Source of the DNA: Phyllobacterium myrsinacearum | GTDB taxonomy: Bacteria; Pseudomonadota; Alphaproteobacteria; Rhizobiales; Rhizobiaceae | Assembly (NCBI RefSeq): GCF_002980555.1 | Contig: NZ_PVBT01000001.1 | Span: 744,001 to 808,000 of the forward strand | Direction: 5' to 3' | Length of the DNA stretch: 64,000 nt | In this document: piece after piece, positions 8,389-15,641 of the stretch | Position numbering within the stretch: position 1 is the first letter of the stretch | Layout: every line of letters starts with the position of its first letter | The notes under the pieces: model-generated | Told to the model about the DNA's origin: nothing | Databases searched by the model: none | What the model saw: the letters and a program-made list of their open reading frames with translations, nothing else | Program-made: the position numbers and the translations under genes

Positions 8389-10004
8389 TTTTCGGCGATA
8401 TACCGCTTGATCAGGCCATCGGTGCCATTCTCGCCCATTCCACCCATGCGGGCGCGGTGAAGCTGAAGAAGGGACATGTCCTGACCGGGGACGATATTGC
8501 GCAATTGCGCGGTGCCGGCGTTACCCACGTCACGGCGGCGCGCCTTGACGCCGGTGATGTCGAGGAAAATACCGCCGCCCGGCAGATAACCGCTGCCTTG
8601 CAGTGCTTCGGCGTTCAGGCAGGGCCTGCCTCCACGGGACGGGTGAACTGCTACGCGCAGACCGCCGGACTGTTTACGGTGGATGCCGCCCTGATCAATG
8701 CGATCAATTCGGTCGATCCATCGGTCACGATAGCCACGCTCAAACCATTCGAGCGGGTGGAGCCGGGGCAGATGGTTGTCACCATCAAGATCATCCCCTT
8801 TGCCGTGCCGAAGGCCGTTCTGGATGAAATTGCCGCGCTTGCCCATCAGCGCGATGCTTTTGGCGTCCATGCTTTTACCGGTGCCCGCATCGGCCTGATC
8901 CAGACGACGCTGACCTCGGTCAAGCCCTCCGTGCTCGACAAGACGACACGGGTCGTCGATGCGCGCGTGAGCGCCAGCGGCGGTAGCCTGATCGGAGAAT
9001 TGCGTCCGGCCCACGAGGCAGGGGCGCTGGCGGCCTCCATCCGGCAGATGCATCGCAACAGCGATATGGTGATCATTTTCGGCGCATCCGCCGTGGTCGA
9101 CAGGGATGATGTGGTTCCCGCGGCCATTCGGGACGTGGGGGGCATTGTTCATCACGTCGGCATGCCCGTCGATCCCGGCAACCTGCTGGTACTGGGCGAA
9201 CTGGGCGGCAAGCCGGTCATCGGCGCGCCCGGCTGCGCCCGCAGCCCGAAGGAAAACGGTTTCGACTGGGTGATTGACCGTCTTATGGCCGATATTCCGG
9301 TCACCAAGGCGGATATTGTCGGTATGGGCGTTGGCGGCCTGCTGATGGAAATTCCGACCCGGCCGCAGCCAAGGGATCCGAGGCCGCCGCTGCCACGGCC
9401 AGCGGTCGCCATAGCCGTTCTTGCCGCTGGACGGTCAAGCCGCATGGGCGGTGCCAACAAATTGCTGGCCACGTTCGATGGCGTGCCGCTGATCCGCCGT
9501 TCGGCGGAACTGGCAGTCCAGGCCGGAGGCGAGCCGGTGATTGCCGTACTCGGCTACATGGCGCAGGAATGCAGCGCCGCGCTGGACGGATTGCCGGTGA
9601 ACATTGTGCTCAACACGGATCATGCCAGCGGGCTTGCCTCGTCACTGCACGCCGCCATCCGCGACGTTCCCGCCTCATCGGATGGTGTGATGATCATGCT
9701 TGCGGATATGCCTGCCTTGTCCGCATCGGATCTGCAAATGATGATCCGGCAATTCCAGGGTGTCGGCGGGCAAACGGTCGTCCGGGCAACCTTCAAGGGC
9801 AAACGCGGCAATCCCGTCATCCTGCCGCGCTTCCTGTTTGATGAGGTGTTCACGCTGGCGGGCGATGTGGGTGCGCGGCATCTGGTGGAGCGCGGCGATA
9901 TTCCGGTCATTGATGTGGAGCTTGGCGAAGCGGCGGCCATTGACGTCGATACGCCCGATATGCTTCGGCTGGCCGGCGGCACCATCGTGGAGCCGGTGCG
10001 GTAA
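8385..10004 (+). CDS. Molybdopterin-binding domain fused to MobA/MocA-like nucleotidyltransferase
   Basis: This 539-residue fusion has two parts. Residues about 1-335 resemble the MoeA/MoaB molybdopterin-binding fold (for example DMVIIFGASAVVDRDDVVPAA and GAPGCARSPKENGFD). Residues about 340-539 are a MobA/MocA-type nucleotidyltransferase with the signature VLAAGRSSRMGGANKLL near 343-359 and MIMLADMPALSASDL. MocA joins CMP to molybdopterin, giving the cytosine dinucleotide cofactor used by CO-dehydrogenase-like hydroxylases. A role in making or handing over that cofactor fits the CoxD, CoxE and XdhC neighbours. The ATGA overlap with the XdhC gene shows co-translation. The exact nucleotide (CTP or GTP) is not proved by sequence reading. 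Confidence 0.88.
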   Translation: MIFGDIPLDQAIGAILAHSTHAGAVKLKKGHVLTGDDIAQLRGAGVTHVTAARLDAGDVEENTAARQITAALQCFGVQAGPASTGRVNCYAQTAGLFTVDAALINAINSVDPSVTIATLKPFERVEPGQMVVTIKIIPFAVPKAVLDEIAALAHQRDAFGVHAFTGARIGLIQTTLTSVKPSVLDKTTRVVDARVSASGGSLIGELRPAHEAGALAASIRQMHRNSDMVIIFGASAVVDRDDVVPAAIRDVGGIVHHVGMPVDPGNLLVLGELGGKPVIGAPGCARSPKENGFDWVIDRLMADIPVTKADIVGMGVGGLLMEIPTRPQPRDPRPPLPRPAVAIAVLAAGRSSRMGGANKLLATFDGVPLIRRSAELAVQAGGEPVIAVLGYMAQECSAALDGLPVNIVLNTDHASGLASSLHAAIRDVPASSDGVMIMLADMPALSASDLQMMIRQFQGVGGQTVVRATFKGKRGNPVILPRFLFDEVFTLAGDVGARHLVERGDIPVIDVELGEAAAIDVDTPDMLRLAGGTIVEPVR

Positions 10005-10013
10005 TCAGGGGAT

Positions 10014-10898
10014 TTGCATTTGTTCAGGACTATTTTTCTTGGCGCGCTGGCTGCCGTCGGTCTTTCCAGCGCGACACTTGCCGCGCAGCTTGCGCCGTTC
10101 AAGGACGACTTGTTTGCCTATCCCGGCATCATGAAGACGGCCGACGGCGGCGACTACATCGTGGTCGATTACAATGAGATGCGCGATATCAATGGCCGCG
10201 ACGAGGTGCCGGAACTGCGGGTCAAGCGACGCTATATCGACCTTGCCGCCAAGCGGATGCAGAAGGATCTGGTGGTGACCACCGCCAGCGGGCCGATCAA
10301 GGTGATGGCCGCCGGGAAAATCGAACCCGGTGCATCCGTGATCACGATCTATCTGCACGGGCAGGGCGGTAACCGCCAGCAGGGCATGAATGATTTTACC
10401 TTCGGCGGCAACTTCAACCGCATCAAGAACCTGATGGTTCTCAATGGCGGGCTCTATCTCACGCCCGATTTCCGCGACTTTGGCGACAAGGGTGTGGCGC
10501 AGGTTGCCGGGCTCATTGCCTATTTCAAGTCGCAATCGCCGCAGGCAAAGCTGTTCGTCGCCTGCGGTTCCATGGGCGGCTCGCTGTGCTGGGGACTGTC
10601 ACAGGACGCCGAAGCCGCGAAAAACATTTCCGGCCTGGTCATGCTGGGTTCCCTGTGGGAGGACAAGTTCACCGGTTCGCCCGCCTACAAGCGGCGCATA
10701 CCGGTTTTCTTTGGTCACGGCAGCCGCGATCCGGTGTTCGCGATCGATAACCAGGAGGCGTTTTACCAGAAGATACGCAGCACCACGAAAGGCTATCCGG
10801 TGCGCTTCGTCCGTTTCGAGACAGGCAACCACGGAACGCCCATCCGCATGTCGGATTGGCGCGGCGTTCTGAACTGGATGCTCAGTGTTTCACCATAA
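10014..10898 (+). CDS. Exported alpha/beta hydrolase
   Basis: The protein has 294 residues with a short signal peptide (FLGALAAVGLSSATLAAQ). The alpha/beta hydrolase pattern is visible: an oxyanion-region motif YLHGQGGNRQQG, a nucleophile elbow CGSMGG (the Gly two before Ser is replaced by Cys), an acid loop GHGSRDPVF and a final histidine in TGNHGTP. It may be an esterase or amidase in the periplasm; the substrate is unknown. The start is TTG at 10014 or TTG at 10020 after AGGGGA; the second has the better spacing. It lies nine bases after the molybdopterin fusion gene, so it may be co-transcribed, but a role in molybdoenzyme maturation is not evident. Confidence 0.75.
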   Translation: MHLFRTIFLGALAAVGLSSATLAAQLAPFKDDLFAYPGIMKTADGGDYIVVDYNEMRDINGRDEVPELRVKRRYIDLAAKRMQKDLVVTTASGPIKVMAAGKIEPGASVITIYLHGQGGNRQQGMNDFTFGGNFNRIKNLMVLNGGLYLTPDFRDFGDKGVAQVAGLIAYFKSQSPQAKLFVACGSMGGSLCWGLSQDAEAAKNISGLVMLGSLWEDKFTGSPAYKRRIPVFFGHGSRDPVFAIDNQEAFYQKIRSTTKGYPVRFVRFETGNHGTPIRMSDWRGVLNWMLSVSP

Positions 10899-11026
10899 GG
10901 CGCGATCTGGGGATTGTGGCAATAAAGTCCCATTGTGGCGATTGTGCCACTAGACAAATGGGTAAAAGCGAATAGTTTCCGGCCTAAACAGACATCATCC
11001 TGCGACGAGACTTTGCGGAGAAAGCC

Positions 11027-11473
11027 ATGCGCCTGCCTACCTCTATTCTAAGCCGGATTGCCCCCCTGGCAGTTCTCATTCCTCTTGCCGCATGTTCCAC
11101 AACCGGCGAGCCCAGCGCAGGCCCGACATTCGCAACCTTCTCTCCCGTCCGCCCGCCCGTCAGTTCGGAACTTGCGGCGCCGTGCATCGCTGCCGCAGCA
11201 AGCAAATACGTGCTTTCGGCGAGCAACATCAAGGCCGTGGACGAGCGCGCCGTCGGCGGCGGCGTCAACGAAGTCTCCCTGAAAGTCGATATCCGCAACG
11301 CGCTGTGCACCGTCACCGACAAGGGCAAAGTCCGCTCCGTCGTCGACACCATGCCGAAGAGCGCCGATCAGGTTGCTGCCGAAGAAGCGGCCGCTGCCAA
11401 GAAAGCAGCTGGCGGTACCGCAGCTCCGGCCAAAAAGTCGAAGAAGAAGCAGGCACAGCAGCAGGAAGGCTGA
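11027..11473 (+). CDS. Small lipoprotein with Ala/Lys-rich tail, unknown function
   Basis: The 148-residue protein has a lipoprotein signal: charged start, hydrophobic core PLAVLIPL and lipobox LAAC with Cys23 as the expected lipid-modified residue. The middle (PCIAAAASKYVLSASNIK...SLKVDIRNALCTV) has two cysteines and resembles small hypothetical lipoproteins of Rhizobiales. The last 35 residues are low-complexity Ala/Lys/Gln and could contact envelope polymers; this is inference. AAAGCC-type spacing precedes the ATG and a strong hairpin terminator follows within 20 bases, so it is a single-gene transcript. Confidence 0.75.
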   Translation: MRLPTSILSRIAPLAVLIPLAACSTTGEPSAGPTFATFSPVRPPVSSELAAPCIAAAASKYVLSASNIKAVDERAVGGGVNEVSLKVDIRNALCTVTDKGKVRSVVDTMPKSADQVAAEEAAAAKKAAGGTAAPAKKSKKKQAQQQEG

Positions 11474-11492
11474 TCGCCTTCAGGTTTCATGC

Positions 11493-11528
11493 AAACGGCG
11501 TGGCGAAAGCCACGCCGTTTTTGTTTTT
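11493..11528 (+). terminator. Rho-independent terminator after the lipoprotein gene
   Basis: A perfect 12-base stem (AAACGGCGTGGC at 11493-11504 with GCCACGCCGTTT at 11509-11520) closes a GAAA loop and runs into TTTTTGTTTTTT. The tail overlaps the stop codon of the convergent lipid kinase gene. Confidence 0.95.
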
Positions 11529-12440
11529 TCACCCGGATGCCGGCTCGGCCGGAACCAGCACTTTCAGCGCGCCCGCATGCACCTTGATGACGACGTCGCG
11601 CTCCAGCGGGATGAGTTCGCCGTCGATGGTCGCTTTCTTGCGGTGATGAAGATGCGGAAAATGCAGGCCGACTTCCCTGGCCAGTATCTCGTCGACGTCG
11701 TTGTTGTTGCGCCACGAGCCCATCAGGATGGTGGCGGCCAATTTGGTAAGGGATGACAGCGATATCCGTTCGGCGATGTACAGGCCAAGTTTCCCCTGGT
11801 CCAGCCTGTCGGCGATTGGCATCAGACCCCGGCCATAGGGGTTGTTGGAGACGGAAATGGCCGAGACCGTGCGCTCGTCCGGTACACCATCGACAGTCAG
11901 CCGGACGGCAAAGCGCGGCGGGCGCCCCATCACCCTGGCGAATGCCCGCATGCTGGCCAGACGTTTGCCCCACTGGGAATTGTATTCGAGCGTGTTGCGC
12001 AGCTTGATCATCCGCGGTTGAAAGCCGATGGAGAACTGATGCACGAAGGCGCGGTCGTTGGCGGTCGAGATATCGGCTGCGGTTATCACGCCGCTGGCAA
12101 GGCTCTCCAGCGCGGCATTCAGCTCAAGCGGTATTTTCAGGGAGCGGGCGAACAGGTTCATGGTTCCGGCAGGCAGAACCGCCAGGGGAACGCCCGTCTT
12201 CCAGGCGAGGGCCGCCGCGGCGGAGATGGTTCCGTCACCGCCGCCGGCCATCAGCACGCCATCCCGATCCCGCGCGGCGGCCGTCTCAAGCGCCTTCACG
12301 ATGTCCTTGCCGGCCACGATATCGCTCTGGAAGGCATGCCCATGCTGTTCGAAGATGTCCTTGGCCTTCAGGGCGAATGCGGTAATGTCCATGGTGCGGA
12401 AGGTGCCGCCATCGCGGTTGAAAACGGCGTGAACCTGCAT
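11529..12440 (-). CDS. Diacylglycerol kinase family lipid kinase
   Basis: The 303-residue protein belongs to the DAGK catalytic-domain family, which phosphorylates diacylglycerol, sphingoid bases or related lipids with ATP. The glycine-rich nucleotide motif MAGGGDGTISAA lies near residues 64-75, followed by the second family block LAVLPAGTMNLFARSL, where the more common GTxNdfAR is GTMNLFAR. ATG at 12440 is preceded by GGGGAG at seven bases, which decides the start over upstream GTG or ATG codons. It lies 70 bases after the glucanase-like gene on the same strand and may be co-transcribed with it. The lipid substrate is not known. Confidence 0.88.
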   Translation of the reverse strand: MQVHAVFNRDGGTFRTMDITAFALKAKDIFEQHGHAFQSDIVAGKDIVKALETAAARDRDGVLMAGGGDGTISAAAALAWKTGVPLAVLPAGTMNLFARSLKIPLELNAALESLASGVITAADISTANDRAFVHQFSIGFQPRMIKLRNTLEYNSQWGKRLASMRAFARVMGRPPRFAVRLTVDGVPDERTVSAISVSNNPYGRGLMPIADRLDQGKLGLYIAERISLSSLTKLAATILMGSWRNNNDVDEILAREVGLHFPHLHHRKKATIDGELIPLERDVVIKVHAGALKVLVPAEPASG

Positions 12441-12509
12441 GAATACTCCCCGATGACTGCTGCGATCCGCCGGAATCTTGCCGGCTGCTCCGCTTGTGGC
12501 AATGCACAA

Positions 12510-13814
12510 TCAGCCCAATGGTTCCAAAACAGGCGGCGGGGCAACGGCAAAATGCGGGCTGGAGAAGCCGAGCTTGAGCAAGCCGTCCCGAACTTCGGGC
12601 GCACCCATGAACAGGTTCCACAACAGGCCGGTGCGATGGTTCTCGATCATGGCGACCACGGGTCCCTGATCGATGCCGAGATAGGTGCGGGCAAACCATC
12701 CGCTGGTCTGTGAAAACGCATCGACAAAGCCAAAGCGCCCCCACATTTTCGCCTGGGGAAGCTGGAAAAAATGCCGCAAGGCATGCATGGCCTCCTCGGG
12801 TAGATAGGGCAGGCTGCAAAGGGCGGCCGTGGGTGCAATCAGGCCGAAATCCGAGGCGGGGGAGCTGACGACATAGCCGGCCGGGCCATGGCTCGACGTC
12901 AGTCCCCAGCTGTCCGGGCCGTAGCCGCGATAGCCGTGTGGATTCTCGACGCAGTGCTGGTAGTTGATGCGGGCGTGGTTGCAGTTCTGCTGCCAGTAAT
13001 CGGCGTAGCGGTCGGAAAGTCCGCGCGGATCGAGACCGCAGAACGAATAGTGCGCGAAGAACAGCGGCCCGCCATAGTCGGGACCGAGCGGCAGGTTGAT
13101 ACCGTAATAATCCCGCCGGTTGATGAACTGGCTGCCGGTGGCAAAACCCTCGTGGTAGATGTCGGCATCAATGCCGTGCCTGGGCGCACCCGCCGCCAGC
13201 ACATAGGCGATCAGTGCTTCATTCCAGCCGCGGATCGGTATATTGCGGGCAAAATGGTAGCGGGGGCTGTGGTGCCAGTACAGGACCTTTTCGTCATGCT
13301 TGATGTGTGCGGTCCATTCGACAGCGTGCCAGAGATGGTTGATACGGTCGCGCAGCGCAGTTTCTTCCGGAACTGGTGCGCCAAAATACTGCCGCACGCA
13401 GATCAAACCCTGCAGCAGGAATGCGGTTTCGACGAGGTCACCGCCGTCATCGCGTCTGGAAAAGGGGATGGTGGACCCGTCTCTGCCATGGAAGAAATGC
13501 GGAAACACGCCGTGATAGCGCTTGGTCTGTTCGAGCGCTGTCAGCATTGTGGCGATACGGCCGAGAGCCGCCTGCCGTTCGATCCAGCCGCGCTCGATTG
13601 CCACCAGTATGGCCATGAAACCAAAACCGCTTGCCCCTGCGGCAACAAGATCGTTCTTGGGGTCGGCATTTTTGCCGGTGCGGTCGCGGGCAAGCCCGCT
13701 ATGGGGATGCGCGCCGTCCCAGAAATACTGGAAGCATGCGCGCTGGACCGCGTCCAGCAACCCCGCGTCATCCGGGGCCATGCCTGCTTTTTCACGCACG
13801 AATCTTTGATCCAT
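12510..13814 (-). CDS. Glucoamylase-family protein, probable beta-1,2-glucan-active GH144-like enzyme
   Basis: The 434-residue protein belongs to the PF10091 'glycoamylase' family, which includes GH144 endo-beta-1,2-glucanases and the related domain of cyclic beta-1,2-glucan synthase. Recognisable parts are FQYFWDGAHPHSGLARDR, GASGFGFMAILVAIERGW, YYGINLPLGPDYGGPLFFAHYS and GLTSSHGPAGY, with the acidic and aromatic residues usual for an (alpha/alpha)6 barrel. There is no clear signal peptide, so action on cytoplasmic or newly made glucan is possible. Cyclic beta-1,2-glucan is a typical rhizobial periplasmic polymer, so turnover of it is the best guess. The actual substrate is inferred from family. 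Confidence 0.82.
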   Translation of the reverse strand: MDQRFVREKAGMAPDDAGLLDAVQRACFQYFWDGAHPHSGLARDRTGKNADPKNDLVAAGASGFGFMAILVAIERGWIERQAALGRIATMLTALEQTKRYHGVFPHFFHGRDGSTIPFSRRDDGGDLVETAFLLQGLICVRQYFGAPVPEETALRDRINHLWHAVEWTAHIKHDEKVLYWHHSPRYHFARNIPIRGWNEALIAYVLAAGAPRHGIDADIYHEGFATGSQFINRRDYYGINLPLGPDYGGPLFFAHYSFCGLDPRGLSDRYADYWQQNCNHARINYQHCVENPHGYRGYGPDSWGLTSSHGPAGYVVSSPASDFGLIAPTAALCSLPYLPEEAMHALRHFFQLPQAKMWGRFGFVDAFSQTSGWFARTYLGIDQGPVVAMIENHRTGLLWNLFMGAPEVRDGLLKLGFSSPHFAVAPPPVLEPLG

Positions 13815-13888
13815 AATGGCCGGGTATTCCTGCTACAGGGCACAATGACGCTGCATATGCCGGATTGCATTGGACGATTGTCTGACTT

Positions 13889-13903
13889 CTACACCATGTG
13901 TAG
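13889..13903. promoter_or_regulatory. 15-base inverted repeat upstream of the FAH-family gene
   Basis: CTACAC (13889-13894) and GTGTAG (13898-13903) form a perfect inverted repeat with spacer CAT, about 65 bases before the FAH-family start and inside the divergent region with the glucanase gene. It has the size of an operator for a dimeric regulator; no regulator gene is adjacent. Confidence 0.3.
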
Positions 13904-13968
13904 CGTGCCAAACAGCTTGCCAAGATCGAATCCGATCCCGGTCATCAATCTCATGTGAAGGGCCCATA

Positions 13969-14664
13969 ATGCCGAACGATCAATTTGTTTTCCAGCCCGT
14001 TTCCCAGCCGATTCTGCGTGTGACCGGCTCGGAAAAGCTGTTTCCCGTGCACCGGATTTATTGTGTCGGGCGAAATTACGCCGATCACGCCATCGAAATG
14101 GGGCATGATCCGAACCGCGAACCGCCGTTCTTCTTCCAGAAGAATCCGGACGCGCTGGTCACCGGCAATGGCAATTTCCCCTATCCCAGCGGCTCCAGCG
14201 ACGTCCATTACGAGATGGAAATGGTTGTTGCGCTGGGGAAGGGCGGAACCGATATCGCCGTGGGCGATGCGCTTGATCACGTCTTCGGCTATGCGGTCGG
14301 CCTCGATATGACGCGGCGCGACTTGCAGGGGGAAGCCAAGAAGCTGGGACGCCCATGGGACGTGGCCAAGGCATTCGAAGCGTCCGCACCCTGTTCCGAC
14401 ATCGTTCCGGCAGCAAAAATCGGCCATCCGTCCTCCGGCGCCATCTGGCTCACGGTGAACGGTCAGGAGCGCCAGCGCGGCGATCTCAGGCAACTGATCT
14501 GGAATGTCCCTGAAACCATCGCCTATCTCTCGACACTGTTCACGCTTCAGGCGGGCGACCTGATCTTTTCCGGAACGCCTGCCGGTGTGGGCGCCATCGT
14601 GCGCGGCGATGAAATGCATGGCGGCGTCGACGGTATCGGCGAGATTCGGGCGCGAGTCGTCTAG
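13969..14664 (+). CDS. Fumarylacetoacetate hydrolase family protein
   Basis: This 231-residue protein is a single FAH domain of the small bacterial type, which cleaves acylpyruvates, hydrates oxopentenoates or decarboxylates oxaloacetate. Metal ligands are visible in HYEMEMVVALGKGG (Glu-x-Glu) and in the downstream Asp of AVGLDMTRRDLQ. The family opening KIYCVGRNYADHA-like segment (RIYCVGRNYADHAIEMG) and the end motif DLIFSGTPAGVGAI are typical. GAAGGG precedes the ATG at 13969, and an upstream extension starting at 13870 has no such site. The gene stands alone, divergent from the glucanase gene. The substrate cannot be read from sequence. Confidence 0.93.
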   Translation: MPNDQFVFQPVSQPILRVTGSEKLFPVHRIYCVGRNYADHAIEMGHDPNREPPFFFQKNPDALVTGNGNFPYPSGSSDVHYEMEMVVALGKGGTDIAVGDALDHVFGYAVGLDMTRRDLQGEAKKLGRPWDVAKAFEASAPCSDIVPAAKIGHPSSGAIWLTVNGQERQRGDLRQLIWNVPETIAYLSTLFTLQAGDLIFSGTPAGVGAIVRGDEMHGGVDGIGEIRARVV

Positions 14665-14993
14665 GTCCTGACCCTAGTCTCAAGCGCCATGCCGCTGAAT
14701 TTTGCCAGCGAAGGGAAGTGTTTTCGCGTTGGCATCAGCAAAAAAGTGAAAAATAAATTTTGACGCCGATCTGCGGGGATATCTCGATCCGTTTCACGCA
14801 GGTCAGCGTCAAACCGGTCCAAAATGGGCCGGCGGGCGCTCAAGTTTGACAGTTTTGTGTCTGTGCATTGATGGTGTTCCGGCTAAACAAATCCGCATGA
14901 CATTTTTGTTAGAAACGTCCCTGTTGTCTTTGAAATCAAATGGTCTATTGAAGAATCTGTTTTTCTCTCACCAGAACTCCAGAGCACCCGTTT
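14665..14993. other. 329-base gap with two tandem hairpins
   Basis: No convincing gene is present. Two inverted repeats stand side by side. The first has 17-base arms at 14759-14775 and 14797-14813 (TTTGACGC...GCGTCAAA) with two non-Watson-Crick positions. The second has 7-base arms at 14814-14820 and 14826-14832 around AAAAT. The rest is A/T-rich and probably carries the promoter of the next gene. The pair could be an RNA, a terminator of the FAH gene or a palindromic intergenic repeat. Confidence 0.5.
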
Positions 14994-15476
14994 ATGAACC
15001 ACCGCATTCTCTTTGGCTCCTACCCGATCCCGCGCTTTGCCGGGATTGCCAGCCATAATTTTGTGGTTTGGACCGATGAGACGGGCAGGCCGCTTTATGA
15101 GATCAATGGCGGTGCAGCCAATGCGGACGGCAGTTTCAACTACTGCGCCATTCGCGGCCGGCTGACAGCTGTGGTAACCGACTATTCCAAGCGCGACCTG
15201 ATCTATTGCCCCGAGTTCTATGTGCGCCCGACATCGCGCACCACACTGCTGCTTGAAGGAAATTATACGTCCATCGCCACAAAATGGCGTGCGGCGGTGG
15301 ATGTCGCGTCGCGCATCCGTGCATCCGGCCTCATCTATTCGTTCCTGATCCAGAACAGCAACTCCGTGGCAACGGCCATTGCCGAAGGGATGGGGCTGAC
15401 GCCGCCATCCGCAGCTGTCGGAAGAGTAAGGGCACCGGGATCGTATCGTCACCTTGCGCTGGATCAAGCGGCCTAG
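14994..15476 (+). CDS. Hypothetical protein, possibly papain-like (NlpC/P60-type) fold
   Basis: The 160-residue protein is not recognised with confidence. It has no signal peptide or membrane segment. A histidine in IASHNFVVWTDETGR is followed about 95 residues later by LIQNSNSVATAIAEGMGL. This order (His first, then an Asn-Ser-Asn-Ser helix start) recalls circularly permuted papain-like hydrolases, in which Cys sits in the second motif (NCxSF). Here the expected Cys appears as Ser or Asn, so it might be inactive or a binding protein. It lies before the mprF operon but is separated by 165 bases with a strong palindrome, so it is probably an independent unit. Confidence 0.55.
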   Translation: MNHRILFGSYPIPRFAGIASHNFVVWTDETGRPLYEINGGAANADGSFNYCAIRGRLTAVVTDYSKRDLIYCPEFYVRPTSRTTLLLEGNYTSIATKWRAAVDVASRIRASGLIYSFLIQNSNSVATAIAEGMGLTPPSAAVGRVRAPGSYRHLALDQAA

Positions 15477-15520
15477 TAGCGCAATTCATCAGAATGCAAT
15501 AACAAGCACACAATAGTGCA

Positions 15521-15547
15521 CTCGATTTTGGCTCGGCCAAAATCGAG
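15521..15547. promoter_or_regulatory. Perfect 12-base inverted repeat upstream of mprF
   Basis: CTCGATTTTGGC (15521-15532) and GCCAAAATCGAG (15536-15547) are perfect inverted arms around TCG. No T-run follows on either strand, so a simple terminator is doubtful. It sits 45 bases after the preceding stop and about 95 bases before the mprF start. It may be an operator, a terminator or an RNA-processing hairpin. Confidence 0.5.
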
Positions 15548-15641
15548 CGTTCGTGTTGTGGCATACTGCCGCCATTATTACATAGCTTATCACGCCTGAC
15601 CAAAGTCATGGGGATTTTGGCACTATTGGAAAGACGACGCA

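Noticed and set aside
14661-14843. 60-residue minus-strand frame after the FAH gene
   Set aside because: No ribosome binding site, overlaps two inverted repeats, and no recognisable protein pattern.
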